The notes beneath the pieces were generated by a model. That model did not search any database, was not told the DNA's origin, and saw only the letters and a program-made list of their open reading frames with translations. A stretch of 64,000 bases of DNA from Sphaerolaimus hirsutus (lineage: Eukaryota; Nematoda; Chromadorea; Monhysterida; Sphaerolaimidae), in assembly GCA_964036195.1 (NCBI GenBank), contig OZ038450.1, positions 29,080,794-29,144,793 of the forward strand. Reading direction: 5' to 3'. Position numbers and translations under genes: made by a program. Every line of letters starts with the position of its first letter. The first letter of the stretch is position 1. This document shows, in pieces, positions 45,601-54,605 of the stretch.

Positions 45601-48600
45601 GACAATTTCGTACTTGGTTTTCAAAAATTTTCTTGTGAAACGATAACCCTCCCCCTTGAAATACCCCCCCCTCGTTTAACCCCCCCCCTCTCGGGACCAC
45701 TATGAAACAATCACCCCCCGGGGGGTATTTCGAGGAAATACGGTAAATCTCTGAGAAAATCTCTTCAGTTAAAAAAATCTCAGAAAATCTCTCAACTTAA
45801 ATCATGCTATAATCGATATTTCAAGGTGTTTGAACCATTCCGAGTAGATATTAAGCACCTTGTGCTGTTTAAGCTTTTCATTCACAATTTCAAATGATAA
45901 CAACATACTGACAGCACACTTTGTATAATACTACCAGAGTTGGTAGAATTACTGAACTTTAAGTACCGTATATCCTCGAATAAGACCCCCCCCTCGAATA
46001 ACTCCTCCCCCTTGAATAACTCCCCACTCAAAAACACTGACGAAAAAATAACTCCCTCCCTCGAATAACTCCCCCCTCTTGAATAAGTCCCCCCTCTGGG
46101 TGAAAAATTTGCTATAAAATTTTCAAAAATGATCGATGAAAATACAAAAGAATGTTAACGTATGGCAGTGACAGCAGATACATGCCATGTACGCAGTGTA
46201 TAAACACCTTTTTGTTGTTGTTGAACTGTTAAAAACATGGATTACATGAGTTGACACAATGCGTTCATACGATGAATTAAGTCCAAGTTTCTGAGGAAAA
46301 AATAACTCCCTCCCTTGAATAACTCCTCCCCCTTGAATAAGTCCCCCCTCAAAAACTCTGACGAAAAAATAACTCCCCTGGGGTCTTATTCGAGGATATA
46401 CGGTATATGTAAACGTAAAGTATTTCTTTTTTACTCACCACAAAATATAGAAAATGTAAAATACTTTTTTTTTACTCATACGTACACGTAAATGTGGGTA
46501 CTTTTTTGTGAGTGTATAAACAACCACTTTTCTTCATAGAATGTGTAAAAGTGGGCACTTTTTCATACGTGTACAGCACAACGTATGTTTTTCTGTAAGC
46601 ATATGACAGATAATATAGTTTTCAAGGTCTCTTTATTATAGGAGATAAAAATCGTCGCTCTCCCGACTTGTTTCCACATCTATTGTCACCACAACCATTT
46701 CGATTTGGTTGTGAATTTTGAATTTTCAAAGGTTCTACCCCCCGCGAATCTTTAATATTAAACGGAACCACTTCTGTAAATACATAGCAGTGTAGTTATA
46801 CTCCGGTTACATTACATCCTGCACGCGTGGTTCATGCTGGAAGTGTGCCAACGATGGTTAACGCGTCCGAGTTTCATAAAAAAATGACAAAATTGATTGT
46901 TGTTATAATGTTATTCATTAACATATTCGCATCTATGAATTTTTTTCATATTTTTACGGAAATCGCATGATTTAATAATCATTGGCACGCTTCCAACACG
47001 AGACATAAATGAGTGCGAGGGCAGAGTATCACGTACGCCGAGTATACTATATAAATATGTCCCACATTGAATTTTCATAAAAACATTTTCCGTGTACGCG
47101 TATGCTTTGAAAGTGTACGCGTACAAGTGCGTACGGTATTTTTTTGAAAAGTATATGTAAATGTATTTACCGCGTACTCGCGTACGCGTATTTTTCGAGT
47201 AAACGTACGTACCTTTTAACAACTCTGAATACTACCATGTATTATCTGAATAATCAACGAAAATATGATTTAGGTACATTTTTTCATCATACTAGAATAT
47301 ATCAAATTCACATGTGATGATCCCACAGAATTGATCAAATGACTCTTTTCACCAAATTTTGTAACTATATTTGCAAAGCATGCAGTCCTTCATAGTTGTT
47401 AAAATGTATTTACTTCTACTCCAAAAATACATATAAATACTTGAGTAAATACATTTATATTTGCTCTGAAAAAGTAACAGTACAGTAAGAGTAAAGTAAC
47501 AATACATGGGACCCCGGTCCAGATGCCGAATCCTGAGAAGTACTTCCAGACTTCCAGAAGTACCGATCTGCAATCTAAAGTCACTATTCAAGATTGTGCT
47601 TCCAGAAGTACCGATCTGCAATCTAAAGTCACTATTCAAGACTGTGCTTCCAGAAGTACCGATCTGCAATCTAAAGTCACTATTCAAGATTGTGCTTCCA
47701 GAAGTACCGATCTGCAATCTAAAGTCACTATTCAAGATTGTGCTTCCAGAAGTACCGATCTGCAATCTAAAGTCACTATTCAAGATTGTGCTTCCAGAAG
47801 TACCGATCTGCAATCTAAAGTCACTGTTCAAGATTGTGCTTCCAGAAGTACCAATCTGTAATCTAAAGTCACTATTCAAGATTGTGCTTCCGGAAGTACC
47901 GATCTGCAATGTAAAGTCACTATTCAAGATTGTGCTTCCAGAAGTACCGATCTACAACACAAAAAACTAAAATTCCAAAATTTGTGCAAATAAAAGTATT
48001 TACCGATCTACATGCAGATCGGTACTTTAAGAATTACCAAAAAAAATTGTGCAGTTGAATGTACCGATCTAACAGCGGTACTTTCAGAAGCACAAATTAT
48101 TTCTATGTACATGTAGATCGGTCCATACAAAAAAAGCACAAAACAAGTTTGTGCTCTTAAAAGTACCAATCTGACATCGGTACATTCAGAAGCACAAAAA
48201 ATAATGTGCAGATCGGTACCTTTAAAAGAACAATTTTGGAAAAAGTCTGTAGATCGGTACTTTGTATGATACAAAACCTGAAAAAGCTTGTAGATCGGTA
48301 CTTTTAAAATTTCAGAAACTGTTTTTTGCCATTTTTTGGCATTTTTCGACCCCCGTATCTCAAAATGCATTTTCACACCCCCCACTTTTTTCATTTTTTT
48401 TTAAAGGCTTTCCTATGGGGACCCCGAAAATGGTCTTAACTCAAAATTGACAAATTTGTAGATCGGTACTTTTAGAAGCACACCCTTCATATACTTTAAG
48501 TACTAGATTACAGAAAATGTATTTCAGATAGGTAGACCTTTAAATAGGCTTTTTCAAGCCATAGAAGGGAATTTTCACTGTTAGCCATTTAAAATTATTG

Positions 48601-49803
48601 CGCTTTGTTTATTTTTCAGCTGAATATTCAATCATTGCTCAAAATCAATAGATCACATATGTTCTTATAGAGAGATTTTCTCGAGGGATTTTCTCAATCA
48701 GAAAAAATATAATTAAATCTCTCTGGAAAATCGTGGAAAAAATATAAATCTCAGAAAATCTTATATCTTTTGGGATGTTCTGAGATTTTTTAAATATAAA
48801 TCTCCCAGAGAGTTTTTCAATGCTAACCATGGGACACTGCCAAAAAAAATCAAGATGTCCATTATGAAAAATAAACGCGTGGGTGGGGGTACTTCGAAGA
48901 AATACGGTATGACATTTGTACTATACCCACATACATCCCGCTTAAATTTCAGATCCATGGACCAATGTTTAAGAATTTCCATCAACTGCTAGAGATGATA
49001 AAACAGAAAAAAGTAATGGTGAAAGTAAAATTTACAGGTGGCCATTCAGTGCAGCAATTGGAAGAAAATTTTCCGATTCTGAAGGAAGTGTTTGCTGAAA
49101 ATCCACCAGTGGGTCTTCTCGAACTTGACCAGGATAAACGTGCACAACATTGGAGGGAAATTGGAGAGGGGAGAGCTGGTGGCAATCCCAAGCCCTGCAA
49201 AGTGTAAAGTAAAGTGTCAAATGTAAGGTCAAATGCAAAGTCAAGTGTCAATTGTAAAGTAGTGTCAAATGTAAAGTCAAGTGTAAAGAAAAGTGTCAAA
49301 TGTAAGGTCAAATGCAAAGTCAAGTGTAAATTGTAAAGTAGTGTCAAATGCAAAGTCAAATGCAAAGTCAAGTGTCAATTGTCATGCAAAGTGTCAAATG
49401 TAAAGTAAAGTGTCAATTGTGTCACAATTTATGTACCCAACTGTTATCTTTTGTATCCAAATTTTATGTTTTTGTATACAAATCTTATGTCAAAAAATAA
49501 GATTTGGACACAAAAACATAAGTTTTGGATATGAAAAATAAGATTTGGATACACAATTGACACTTCACTTTACATTTAATTTTATATTTGACACTTTGCA
49601 TGTCAGTTGACACTTGACTTTGCATTTGACTTAACATTTGACATTTTACTTTACATCTGACTTTACATTTGACACTAAACTCTAATTTCACATTTGACTT
49701 TGCATTTGATATTACATTTGACACTTAACTTTACACTTTACACGGTTTGGGACTGCCCCCAGTTTTCATTGAGTTAGTTGTGCTGTTTTTTTGTAATGTG
49801 CCA
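27530..49803 (+). CDS. Ionotropic glutamate receptor-like gene (partial, at least five exons)
   Basis: Predicted ligand-gated channel subunit of the iGluR/ionotropic-receptor superfamily in the plasma membrane. Supported exons are 27530-27650, 39187-39341, 39531-39688, 44151-44305, 48953-49178 and 49763-49803, with a tentative 33-bp exon at 42040-42072 and another at 63906-63927. The first lobe of the ligand domain has GLEIVQMLANIL, NLSILALLKAGHFDMTTFHL and EPRKQCFKFSRP. IFNWEIWLVLG leads towards the first membrane segment. LTPLGVLCVLLFAIYTNMLL looks like the third membrane segment. GPMFKNFHQLLEMI..VMVKVKF then enters the second lobe. The exon with most of membrane segment 1 and the pore was not found between 39689 and 44150. 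The 5' part and 3' end are missing or outside the window. The subtype is unassigned, and the gene could be a decayed copy. Confidence 0.65.
28147..28302 (+). repeat. Gypsy 5' LTR
   Basis: Starts TGTTAGGATGCGCATG and ends GCGCCCTTCA, 156 bp, with TG...CA ends. TTGGTGGACAATC follows and would be the primer-binding-site position. Confidence 0.93.
28402..30271 (+). pseudogene. Gypsy gag, broken
   Basis: ATG 28402 opens a frame that meets TGA at 28747, continues in frame as a Pro-rich section to 29256, and then shifts frame. The Pro-rich section has repeated PPENT units encoded by a tandem CCCCCCGAAAATACA. The capsid-like part at about 29340-29794 has WTRMIKQ, VYGVLSTLVPEE-like and TPLKAYTYLEWENAI segments typical of retrotransposon gag. 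After another shift, CPRPGHSSHWASQC near 29955-30000 resembles a zinc knuckle missing its first Cys. Partly quoted segments are as read, not restored. Confidence 0.8.
30511..34236 (+). pseudogene. Gypsy pol (protease, RT, RNase H, integrase), broken
   Basis: A protease-like segment at 30560-30600 reads LLDSSCTRS, with the usual Asp-Ser/Thr-Gly altered. RT lies at 31480-32360 with FSAIDI, RMPFG and YIDDILI (near 32116). RNase H lies at about 32460-32990 with FILECDSSA and the YTDNSG segment (32794). Integrase lies at 33020-34236 with a HHCC zinc motif (HMGIYASHGG .. CRACSHC), an Asp-containing HIDI segment, NGLVERTNRE and a C-terminal domain. Stops and shifts occur near 30640, 31728, 32360, 32646, 32757, 33527 and 33700. 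Confidence 0.92.
34586..35906 (+). pseudogene. Extra 3' ORF region of the gypsy element, not env-like
   Basis: About 1.3 kb between integrase and the polypurine tract has overlapping open frames. The clearest path is a Pro/Thr-rich frame ending with SLAQQ at 35343, a possible GT-AG intron 35344-35642, and a second exon 35643-35906. That exon encodes a Leu-heptad-like segment (EKNAHELTLVQLATIKEKNT, LLGRLHSLEYRVKYLSAQLA) and stops at TGA 35904. The phase is kept across the junction. There is no signal peptide or membrane helix, so it is not an envelope. The function is unknown; it may be a captured sequence. Confidence 0.45.
35997..36006 (+). other. Gypsy polypurine tract
   Basis: AGGGGGAAAA directly precedes the TG of the 3' LTR, where plus-strand synthesis is primed in LTR retrotransposons. 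Confidence 0.8.
36007..36162 (+). repeat. Gypsy 3' LTR
   Basis: Same length and ends as 28147-28302, with about nine substitutions. It is preceded by the purine run AGGGGGAAAA. Confidence 0.93.
36529..36640. repeat. Two-copy direct repeat of about 56 bp
   Basis: GAAATTTCACCCCATATCC .. AATGCAAATTCAGGTGACAT occurs twice in succession, almost unchanged, just outside the TTAA element. Confidence 0.85.
36641..39186. other. Intron interior without recognised genes
   Basis: AT-rich and mostly unique-looking. A 190-bp segment at 38024-38209 is open and encodes CTTSKCQCKGYKFTAKHPVE, a Cys-rich fragment that could be a decayed gene piece. I found no matching exon nearby. Confidence 0.4.
39187..39341 (+). 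CDS. Ionotropic receptor-like exon (ligand lobe 1)
   Basis: Encodes FVNSNGTISGGNLSILALLK, AGHFDMTTFHLFISEPRKQC and FKFSRPLAKIG. This is the G......L..G..D.......I...R....FS.P signature of iGluR lobe 1. The donor appears to be the rare GC type (GGGG|GCAGTCC) at the left end of a foldback element. Confidence 0.75.
39342..39530. repeat. Foldback family A forming a whole receptor intron (introner-like)
   Basis: The left end GCAGTCCCAGACCCTGCC and right end GAAGGGTCTGGGAGTGGCACCAG pair; AAATGTCAAATGTCATGCAA faces TTGCATGACATTTGACATTT. The intron GC(39342)..AG(39530) equals the element to within a few bases. Confidence 0.82.
39531..39688 (+). CDS. Ionotropic receptor-like exon (before membrane segment 1)
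   Basis: The acceptor GTGGCACCAG|AA is supplied by the right end of the foldback element. It encodes ENYAALTTDNPQIGGGRLEY, RKNITAYEMIQHFRFQNMET and LAIFNWEIWLVLG. The Trp-containing end is typical just before the first membrane helix. The donor is CTTGGG|GTATGC, phase 0. Confidence 0.7.
39748..39968. repeat. Foldback family B copy
   Basis: GGGGCCAGTTCTGCAAAATG / CATTTTGCGGAACTGGCATC ends, with arms AAGTGAGAAGTGAAATGGCA / GCCATTTCACTTCTCACTTC. It lies 60 bp after an ionotropic receptor-like exon. Confidence 0.8.
40041..40454. repeat. CCGTAT-type element, C-tract interior
   Basis: Starts TACCGTATTACCTCGAATTA and ends GGTATTTCGAGATAATACC. It has AACCCCCCTCGAAATA and GGCGAAATAATA blocks similar to 10096-10300 and shares ACGTGAAGGTACATGACAAA with the long copies. 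Confidence 0.7.
40780..41150. repeat. Inverted partner of 21650-22035
   Basis: Shared segments include the complement of GTGACATTCACAAGCGTGTA and CCAGCCAAAAGTTTCGAAAT. The nature of the element is unclear. It ends near TTAAGCCGG at 41144. Confidence 0.6.
41144..41385. repeat. Second TTAA foldback copy, partial
   Basis: TTAAGCCGGAATTAGAGCTC then GACGTGACATGACGACG resembles the left arm at 28014; ATTTCACGTCATCATTTTACG at 41350 resembles the right arm. A clear right TTAA end was not found. Confidence 0.6.
42040..42072 (+). CDS. Possible 33-bp micro-exon of the ionotropic receptor-like gene
   Basis: TTGCAG|TG...TATG|GTAAGT has good splice sites. Its final G plus the first two bases of 44151 makes a Gly codon in the frame of that exon. 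It would encode VITHIGTRFIYG. Its upstream phase does not fit 39688 directly, so another exon would be needed. Confidence 0.25.
42444..44034. mobile_element. hAT-type TAGTGATG element (1.6 kb), 8-bp TSD
   Basis: TAGTGATGGAGTGGCGCC at the left and GGCGCTTTTCCGTCACTA at the right; CTGAGGAG is repeated exactly outside both ends (42436-42443, 44035-44042). Arrays of GGCGCC fill both terminal parts. The centre holds CCGTAT-type pieces and AAGTGAAAAAA / CACTTCACA repeats. No transposase. Confidence 0.88.
42917..43013. repeat. Short CCGTAT-type element
   Basis: CCGTATTTCCTCGAATAATC / TATCCGGGGAAATACGG, about 97 bp, nested in the hAT-type element. Confidence 0.75.
44151..44305 (+). CDS. Ionotropic receptor-like exon (membrane segment 3)
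   Basis: Encodes TNIWYLIQFMLPGQAQAVDN, RLRRILTPLGVLCVLLFAIY and TNMLLMNLVKP. The hydrophobic LGVLCVLLFAIYTNMLL stretch, ending in a polar tail, is like the third membrane helix of these channels. The acceptor is AATGCAG|GC and the donor is AAACCT|GTGAGT. Confidence 0.7.
44340..45040. repeat. TTTCCGTTTTCCGG simple-repeat block with CAGCAATTTTT tandem units
   Basis: TTTCCGTTTTCCG repeats flank a tandem array at about 44705-44880 of TTTCCAGCAAAATTTCAGCAA units of roughly 40 bp. The inverse complement (AAAACGGTAAA, GCCGGAAAAC) occurs at 63360-63520. The long open frames here are repeat artefacts. Confidence 0.7.
45292..45743. repeat. CCGTAT-type element, long copy
   Basis: Starts CTGTATTTCCTCGAAATACC and ends GTATTTCGAGGAAATACGG before TA. 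It includes C-tracts and the block shared, inverted, with 1-247 and 7440-7639. Confidence 0.85.
45935..47227. mobile_element. hAT-type CAGAGTTG element (1.3 kb), 8-bp TSD
   Basis: CAGAGTTGGTAGAATTAC and TACCTTTTAACAACTCTG ends with a perfect AATACTAC on each side (45927-45934, 47228-47235). It contains the CCGTAT element 45966-46403 close to its left end. No transposase. Confidence 0.92.
45966..46403. repeat. CCGTAT-type TA element nested in the hAT-type element
   Basis: CCGTATATCCTCGAATAAGAC / GTCTTATTCGAGGATATACGG with TA on both sides; interior CTCCCCCTTGAATAA units. Confidence 0.9.
47541..47955. repeat. 48-bp minisatellite, about eight copies
   Basis: The unit CTTCCAGAAGTACCGATCTG + CAATCTAAAGTCACTATTCA + AGATTGTG repeats with one or two changes per copy. 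Because 48 is divisible by three, all repeats stay open in several frames on both strands. Confidence 0.97.
47956..48480. repeat. GTACCGATCTRCA-rich region flanking the minisatellite
   Basis: GTACCGATCTACATGCAGATCGGTAC at 48000-48026 is a palindrome, and AGATCGGTACTTTTA recurs at about 48115, 48210, 48250, 48290 and 48450. This appears to be the parent repeat from which the 48-bp array arose. Confidence 0.7.
48953..49178 (+). CDS. Ionotropic receptor-like exon (ligand lobe 2)
   Basis: Encodes IHGPMFKNFHQLLEMIKQKK, VMVKVKFTGGHSVQQLEENF and further charged residues. The arrangement membrane helix - P.F..(F/L)..L follows the iGluR plan. The donor AGAGCTG|GTGGCAAT is the left end of a foldback element. 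Confidence 0.7.
49179..49762. repeat. Foldback family A, long, forming a whole receptor intron (introner-like)
   Basis: Left end GTGGCAATCCCAAGCCCTGC and right end ACGGTTTGGGACTGCCCCCAG. Between them AGTGTCAAATGTAAAGTCAA units face TTGACTTTGCATTTGACACT units. It is the largest copy, expanded internally. The predicted intron has exactly these ends. Confidence 0.82.
49763..49803 (+). CDS. Ionotropic receptor-like short exon
   Basis: The acceptor CTGCCCCCAG|TT lies at the right end of the foldback element. It completes a Val codon and encodes FIELVVLFFCNVP. The donor is CCA|GTATGA. If it is not spliced there, the frame stops two codons later. Confidence 0.45.
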
Positions 49804-50054
49804 GTATGATGCTGTGTAGAGTCCACAGACGGTAATTTTACAATGAAGTCTACCATATCCCATCTGAATAAATGAACATATATAAAAGTTTTTCGATCAG
49901 ATCACATTGATCCCATTTTGGGTTAATTTGGTGCACAATTTTTCACATAATCTTATTCATCAAAACCTACAATAACCCATCCGAATAATGAACCAAAAAT
50001 TACACAGTTTTTCGTCATAATATTTCAATGTATCACAATGTGCCTACAGGACAC

Positions 50055-50379
50055 CAGAGTTGGTAAAAGTACCGAACTATTCTCATAGTATACGTAAACG
50101 TAAAGTATTTTTTTCACTCACCCACTGAGTACAGAAAATGTAAAGTAATTTTTTTTTCTTTTAATCATGAGTAAACGTGAGTAAACATACTTTTCCACTC
50201 AGAAAACGTAAACTCGAGTACTTTTGAGAAATGTCGCCTAAATTTTAGCTTAAAATCACTTATTTTCGTAACTTTTTGCCAATTTTATGTAATTTTTGAC
50301 CATATATTTGGTTCTATACCTATTTTCGACTAGTTTCCCATATTGATCGAGTAAAAGTAAATACGTTTTAACAACTATG
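50055..50379. mobile_element. hAT-type CAGAGTTG miniature element (325 bp), 8-bp TSD
   Basis: CAGAGTTGGTAAAAGTACCG and ACGTTTTAACAACTATG ends; CAGGACAC is repeated exactly outside (50047-50054, 50380-50387). Interior ACGTAAACGTAAAG and GAGTAAACGTGAG blocks. Confidence 0.92.
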
Positions 50380-50462
50380 CAGGACACACACTAGTTTTCA
50401 CCTTGACTTTGTGTGAAAACTGAAATTTCTTCAAATGGAAATAACTGAACACGGTTGAATGA

Positions 50463-51774
50463 TGTGTTGACCGTGGCAGGATGGATGGATAAAGAAATAC
50501 AGAGAATTGATAATTAGGCTCATTTTATTCAATATTTATGTTCACGCACTTTATCTATTTCATGCACTATATTAATTTACCATGCAAATATCTTTCCTGC
50601 ATTATATTATTTATCCATGGAGAATATTTGATTAAGAAAGTATTTTATAAGTTATTGATATGTTTATGTGGAATATTTAGGTTAAAAGGTCAATTAAGTT
50701 ATTATTAGGTTTATGAACATGAAATTAGGCTCATTCAACTCGCCATAATTTTCTGATTATTATTATATATACATTTACATGGTTTGCTTGCAATTTAGGA
50801 AACTCAAATCTTGTAAATATTTACATTCAGCGTAACAATTTAGGCCAGCATCCTAATAGTGAAATGGTGCCCTGTGTGTGACTAGCATTTACGGTACGTA
50901 TTTACCAAGCCATTTGCATAGGCATAATTATTATAGCTTTGCAATGCTTTATATTTATATTATTTTGACATTTATGATAAATACCCTGCTCAAATTATAC
51001 CAAATATATGATATTAATCCTGCTCAATTAATATACCCATTTACCTCAAATAAGTCCCAATTTACCAGTTATTAAATATACGTATCCAGGAAGTGATTAT
51101 TATTAGATTGGATATACTCTGCTCTACTTACGTCATTAGGAACATTTGCATCACTATCTTCAATTTCCAAACACTATTATATTAGTTTCCAATGTGCGTC
51201 AATGTTTTCTGACAAATTGAAACAGATTAGAACATCCGCCAAGTTTGCCAACTTCGCGCCTCACAAGATAAAAAGTTTTCTATTAGCCCAATTGGTACCT
51301 GGTATTTCTTTACCATAATTGTTTGAATCTTTGCACGCGCAGTATAAGCCAACTGTTTTGGCTAAATGTGCCTTATTATTGTATTTATGTCTTATTTGTG
51401 CATTTGTATTGAGGAAATTATTGTAGCCATGTTTTTTACACAATTTCTGTGTCTCGGCTACTTTGGAAGTTTTTACTTCAGTCTTATGACCCCAGTCCCA
51501 ACCCAGAAAATAAGCTAGCGATAGAAACTTCGACTAGGAAGCTTGCTAGGCTTTGAGCTTTTGTATTTAGCTGCATCTGATCAAATAAAGTACCTGAAAC
51601 AATCTCGAAAACCCCTTTCAACACGCAACCACAAAATAAACTCAACTTGGCTGTCGACAAGTGGACGTTCGGCTACAACGGGAAATCAAACCACTCTAAA
51701 GGCCGTTTCTCACTACGGTCTTGGAGTTGCCGGATTCGGTGGTAGAAGACGCTGACTTCGGTGGCTTCATCACA
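50463..51774 (+). repeat. BEL/Pao 5' LTR
   Basis: 1,312 bp, starting TGTGTTGACCGTGG and ending GGTGGCTTCATCACA. It contains AATAAA at 51584. TGGCGCAGCGAGCAGG follows at 51775 as the likely tRNA primer-binding site. Confidence 0.96.
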
Positions 51775-53026
51775 TGGCGCAGCGAGCAGGGTGATTGCAT
51801 GACATTGTGCTATCACCAAGCCGGAACGAACATTGTGCGGCAGTTGGCAGAACTTCAAAAGTCCTGCTGAACATCAATTGGCCTTGGCTGAGCGTTGGCA
51901 GTTGATTTGCAGACAGCATTGTGCCAAAGTCACGGCACTCCTGTCTACATCCTGGGAGCGGTTCTACGCTCACGCGCAGAGGACACTGGAGTTCTGACAA
52001 ACCTGTCAGGATTTCAGGCAGCTTTCACCAGTGCTCTGGCAAGGTGCTAGAGGCTGGGCGGCACCGGCATTTGACAAGGTGTCATTGTCGGACGGTGGTC
52101 AAACTTTTGCTGGACGCTCCTGGACATCCGGACGCCAGTGACCGTTTGCACGTCCTTCCTATGCCAAGGGAGGGTTACCTGACGGAGACAGGATCGCCAC
52201 AGAGCCACGCTAGTCAAAGGGCTGTTTTTTGGGCATTCGCAGAGGTCCCTCGCTCCACTGGGTTAGGGTGGACTCATACCTCGAAAGTGCAAAAGTAGGG
52301 GTATCAGTGTACAAAGGGCTGTAGCTGACAGAGGGCTGTAGCTGACAGAGAGTGGATTTGAAAACCAAGTATTAGGATACTTGGTAGTGTGTAGGGGCTT
52401 TGCACAGCTCCCATCAAATATACACGCTGTGCCTGCTCGGTACCATCAGATCAGACAGCACAAAAGTGCCAGAATTCTGCATTGCACTGGCGCAATTGCA
52501 GAGCAGTGTACAGCCCAGAATCAGAAAGTGCACCAGAGTGCACAGAAACGTGTCACAGGCGACACAGCAAGCACAGCGCACTGCGCACAGTGGCACAGGA
52601 GCCGCTCAGGAAAGCAAGTGGATGGCATGGTCACGGGGCACACAGGTGTGCCAGAAAGAGCGCCAGAGTGCTCTGCAAAGCAAAGTGTGTACGGACCCAC
52701 TTCGGGCGCACACTAGTGTGTACGGACCCTCTTTGGGCGCACACTACTGGGCAGAGAATTGTCCAGGTGGATTTGACCGGTGTGTTGAAGTCAACGCGTA
52801 TAAACAATCATGTCAGGGGCTTTAGGAACACACCTGGTGCCAGTGCAGTAAAGGTCAACGCGTGAGGAAACACGTCAGGGGCCTGTAGGACTGCATTGGT
52901 ATTGTGTGTGGCACAACAAATCCATAGTGCACAGAGAAGTGCACCAGAAGGCGCAGAGAAACGTCACAAGCGTCACAGGTGACGCACTATAAAGAGAAAT
53001 AGTGAAGGAAATTTTCATCAGCAAAA
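51775..53026 (+). other. BEL/Pao 5' leader
   Basis: About 1.25 kb of non-coding leader with a TGGCGC primer-binding site at its start. It has small internal duplications: GGGCTGTAGCTGACAGAG twice near 52315-52350, and GTGTGTACGGACCC..TTTGGGCGCACACTA twice near 52685-52747. CACAGAGAAGTGCACCAGA blocks occur near both 52540 and 52930. It may contain packaging or splice signals. Confidence 0.75.
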
Positions 53027-54605
53027 ATGGTGGTCTCACCAACGGGTCACATCAGGAAGACCCTGGGTCCAGCAAAGCACAGGATGGACAGCAGATTGCA
53101 AAGAGAATTTGCAAAGTATGATCAGGAAGTATATGCGGAGGCATCAAAGGATGAAAAAAGAACAGAAATGAGAAGGGTGATTGCATCTGTCAAACAGGAA
53201 GGTGCAAAATTGGAGGGTGCAATTAATACAGTGAGAGCTCAATTTGACGCATGGAGAGATATTGTCAAGGATATTGACAATCCCAATCAATTGGAACAAG
53301 AACAAAAGATGTACCAAGATTCATATGATGAATATGCAAACATGTCAGACTTATTGACACAGAGAATTGCAGCCATGAATGTGTACATCAAAGAGTTGCA
53401 AGACATGATCCAACAACTGAGCGGAAGTACCATGTATGAAGTCAATGCAGCATTCATACAGCAAATGGCTTCTCAGATGGCTCTAACAGCTCAGGGAGCT
53501 GCTCCAGGAGCCAGTTCAACAAATGCAACTACTGCAAAGAGCGTCAAATTACAGAAACTGGAAGTTGAACAGTTTTCTGGGGAAATTGTCAAATTTTGAT
53601 CATGGTGGCAAATGTTCGAATCCCACATTCACAATCGGGCAGATTTAGAAGACATTTCCAAGTTCTTGTACCTGAGAAGTTTGCTGAAGGGCTCAGCATT
53701 CGGCATGATCAGTGGATTGAGTGTGACCGCAGAAAATTACGCACCCGCAATAGCAATGCTCAAGAAGAGATGACCAGCCAATTGTGGTCAGAAACACGCT
53801 GATGAACAATATCATGAAGCTGCGACAGGCCAGGAATACCTGTCAGGATATGAGAATTTTGTTTGATGCAATTGAAAGGCTGCTCCAGCAGTTGGAGTCA
53901 CTGGGTGAATCAGTGGAGCATCCAATGCTGTTGAGCCAGCTGCAACAGAAAGTTCCACCAGAGGTTCTCAGAGAAATCCAGAAGGAACAAGGAACTGAGG
54001 AAGCCTTGACAGTGGAAAAGTTCAGAAAGCTGTTTGGCAGACAGCTAGCGCTCAGTGAGGCTGTACAGCACGCACAGCAAACTGAAGCGCCAGTGCAGCA
54101 ATTGCGCCAGGGATTTGGGAATAATCCACGCGCACAGCAATTCAATAATCGGTTCCAGGGCAATGGGAATCGATTCAGAGGGCCAGAGAACCCTAGGACC
54201 AGCACAGGGAGCATGTCTGTGATCCAGAATGGTCAGAGTGCACCGCAGGCTGGATTTATGAATCCTGGGAGGCCGTGTGTGTTCTGCAATGACACACAGC
54301 AAATACACTTCAATGATAAGTGTCCAAAGTTCAAAACTGCCAGAGAAAGGAGAATAATTTTGTCAAAGGCAGAGCGATGCCTGAGATGCCTGCAGAGAGG
54401 GCATTACATGGCACAGTGTCAATTTACGAGAAATGGTTTCTACTGCAAATCCAATAGGCATCACAGTGCAGTGTGCCCAGAGAAGTTTGGAGACAATGGC
54501 AATGGAAACGCTGGACGGCAAGTTTCAGCATTCAGAGCAAATGGTCAACAGAATGGCCAGCAATCAGCAAACAATGGCAGAAAGTCTGTGCTGACTGTCG
54601 GTTGA
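53027..54605 (+). pseudogene. BEL/Pao gag
   Basis: ATG 53027 follows AGCAAAA and gives a 190-codon frame to TGA 53597. The same frame continues with a typical BEL capsid segment (WWQMFESHIHN, KFLYLRSLLKG) to about 53768, where a one-base shift moves to the frame of 53784-54605. That frame has MNNIMKLRQ, a Gln-rich stretch and zinc fingers CVFC..H....C and CLRCLQRGHYMAQC, plus a third that seems to lack one Cys. Its last codon is followed by TGA 54603, which separates it from pol in the same frame. Confidence 0.9.

Noticed and set aside
47349-47970. Long open frames on both strands (up to 192 codons) and an apparent CRISPR-like array
   Set aside because: They are the 48-bp tandem repeat read in phase. 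Units are contiguous with no spacers, and the setting is eukaryotic.
52381-52865. Overlapping open frames in the BEL/Pao leader
   Set aside because: They precede gag, overlap in three frames and contain small duplications; better read as untranslated leader.
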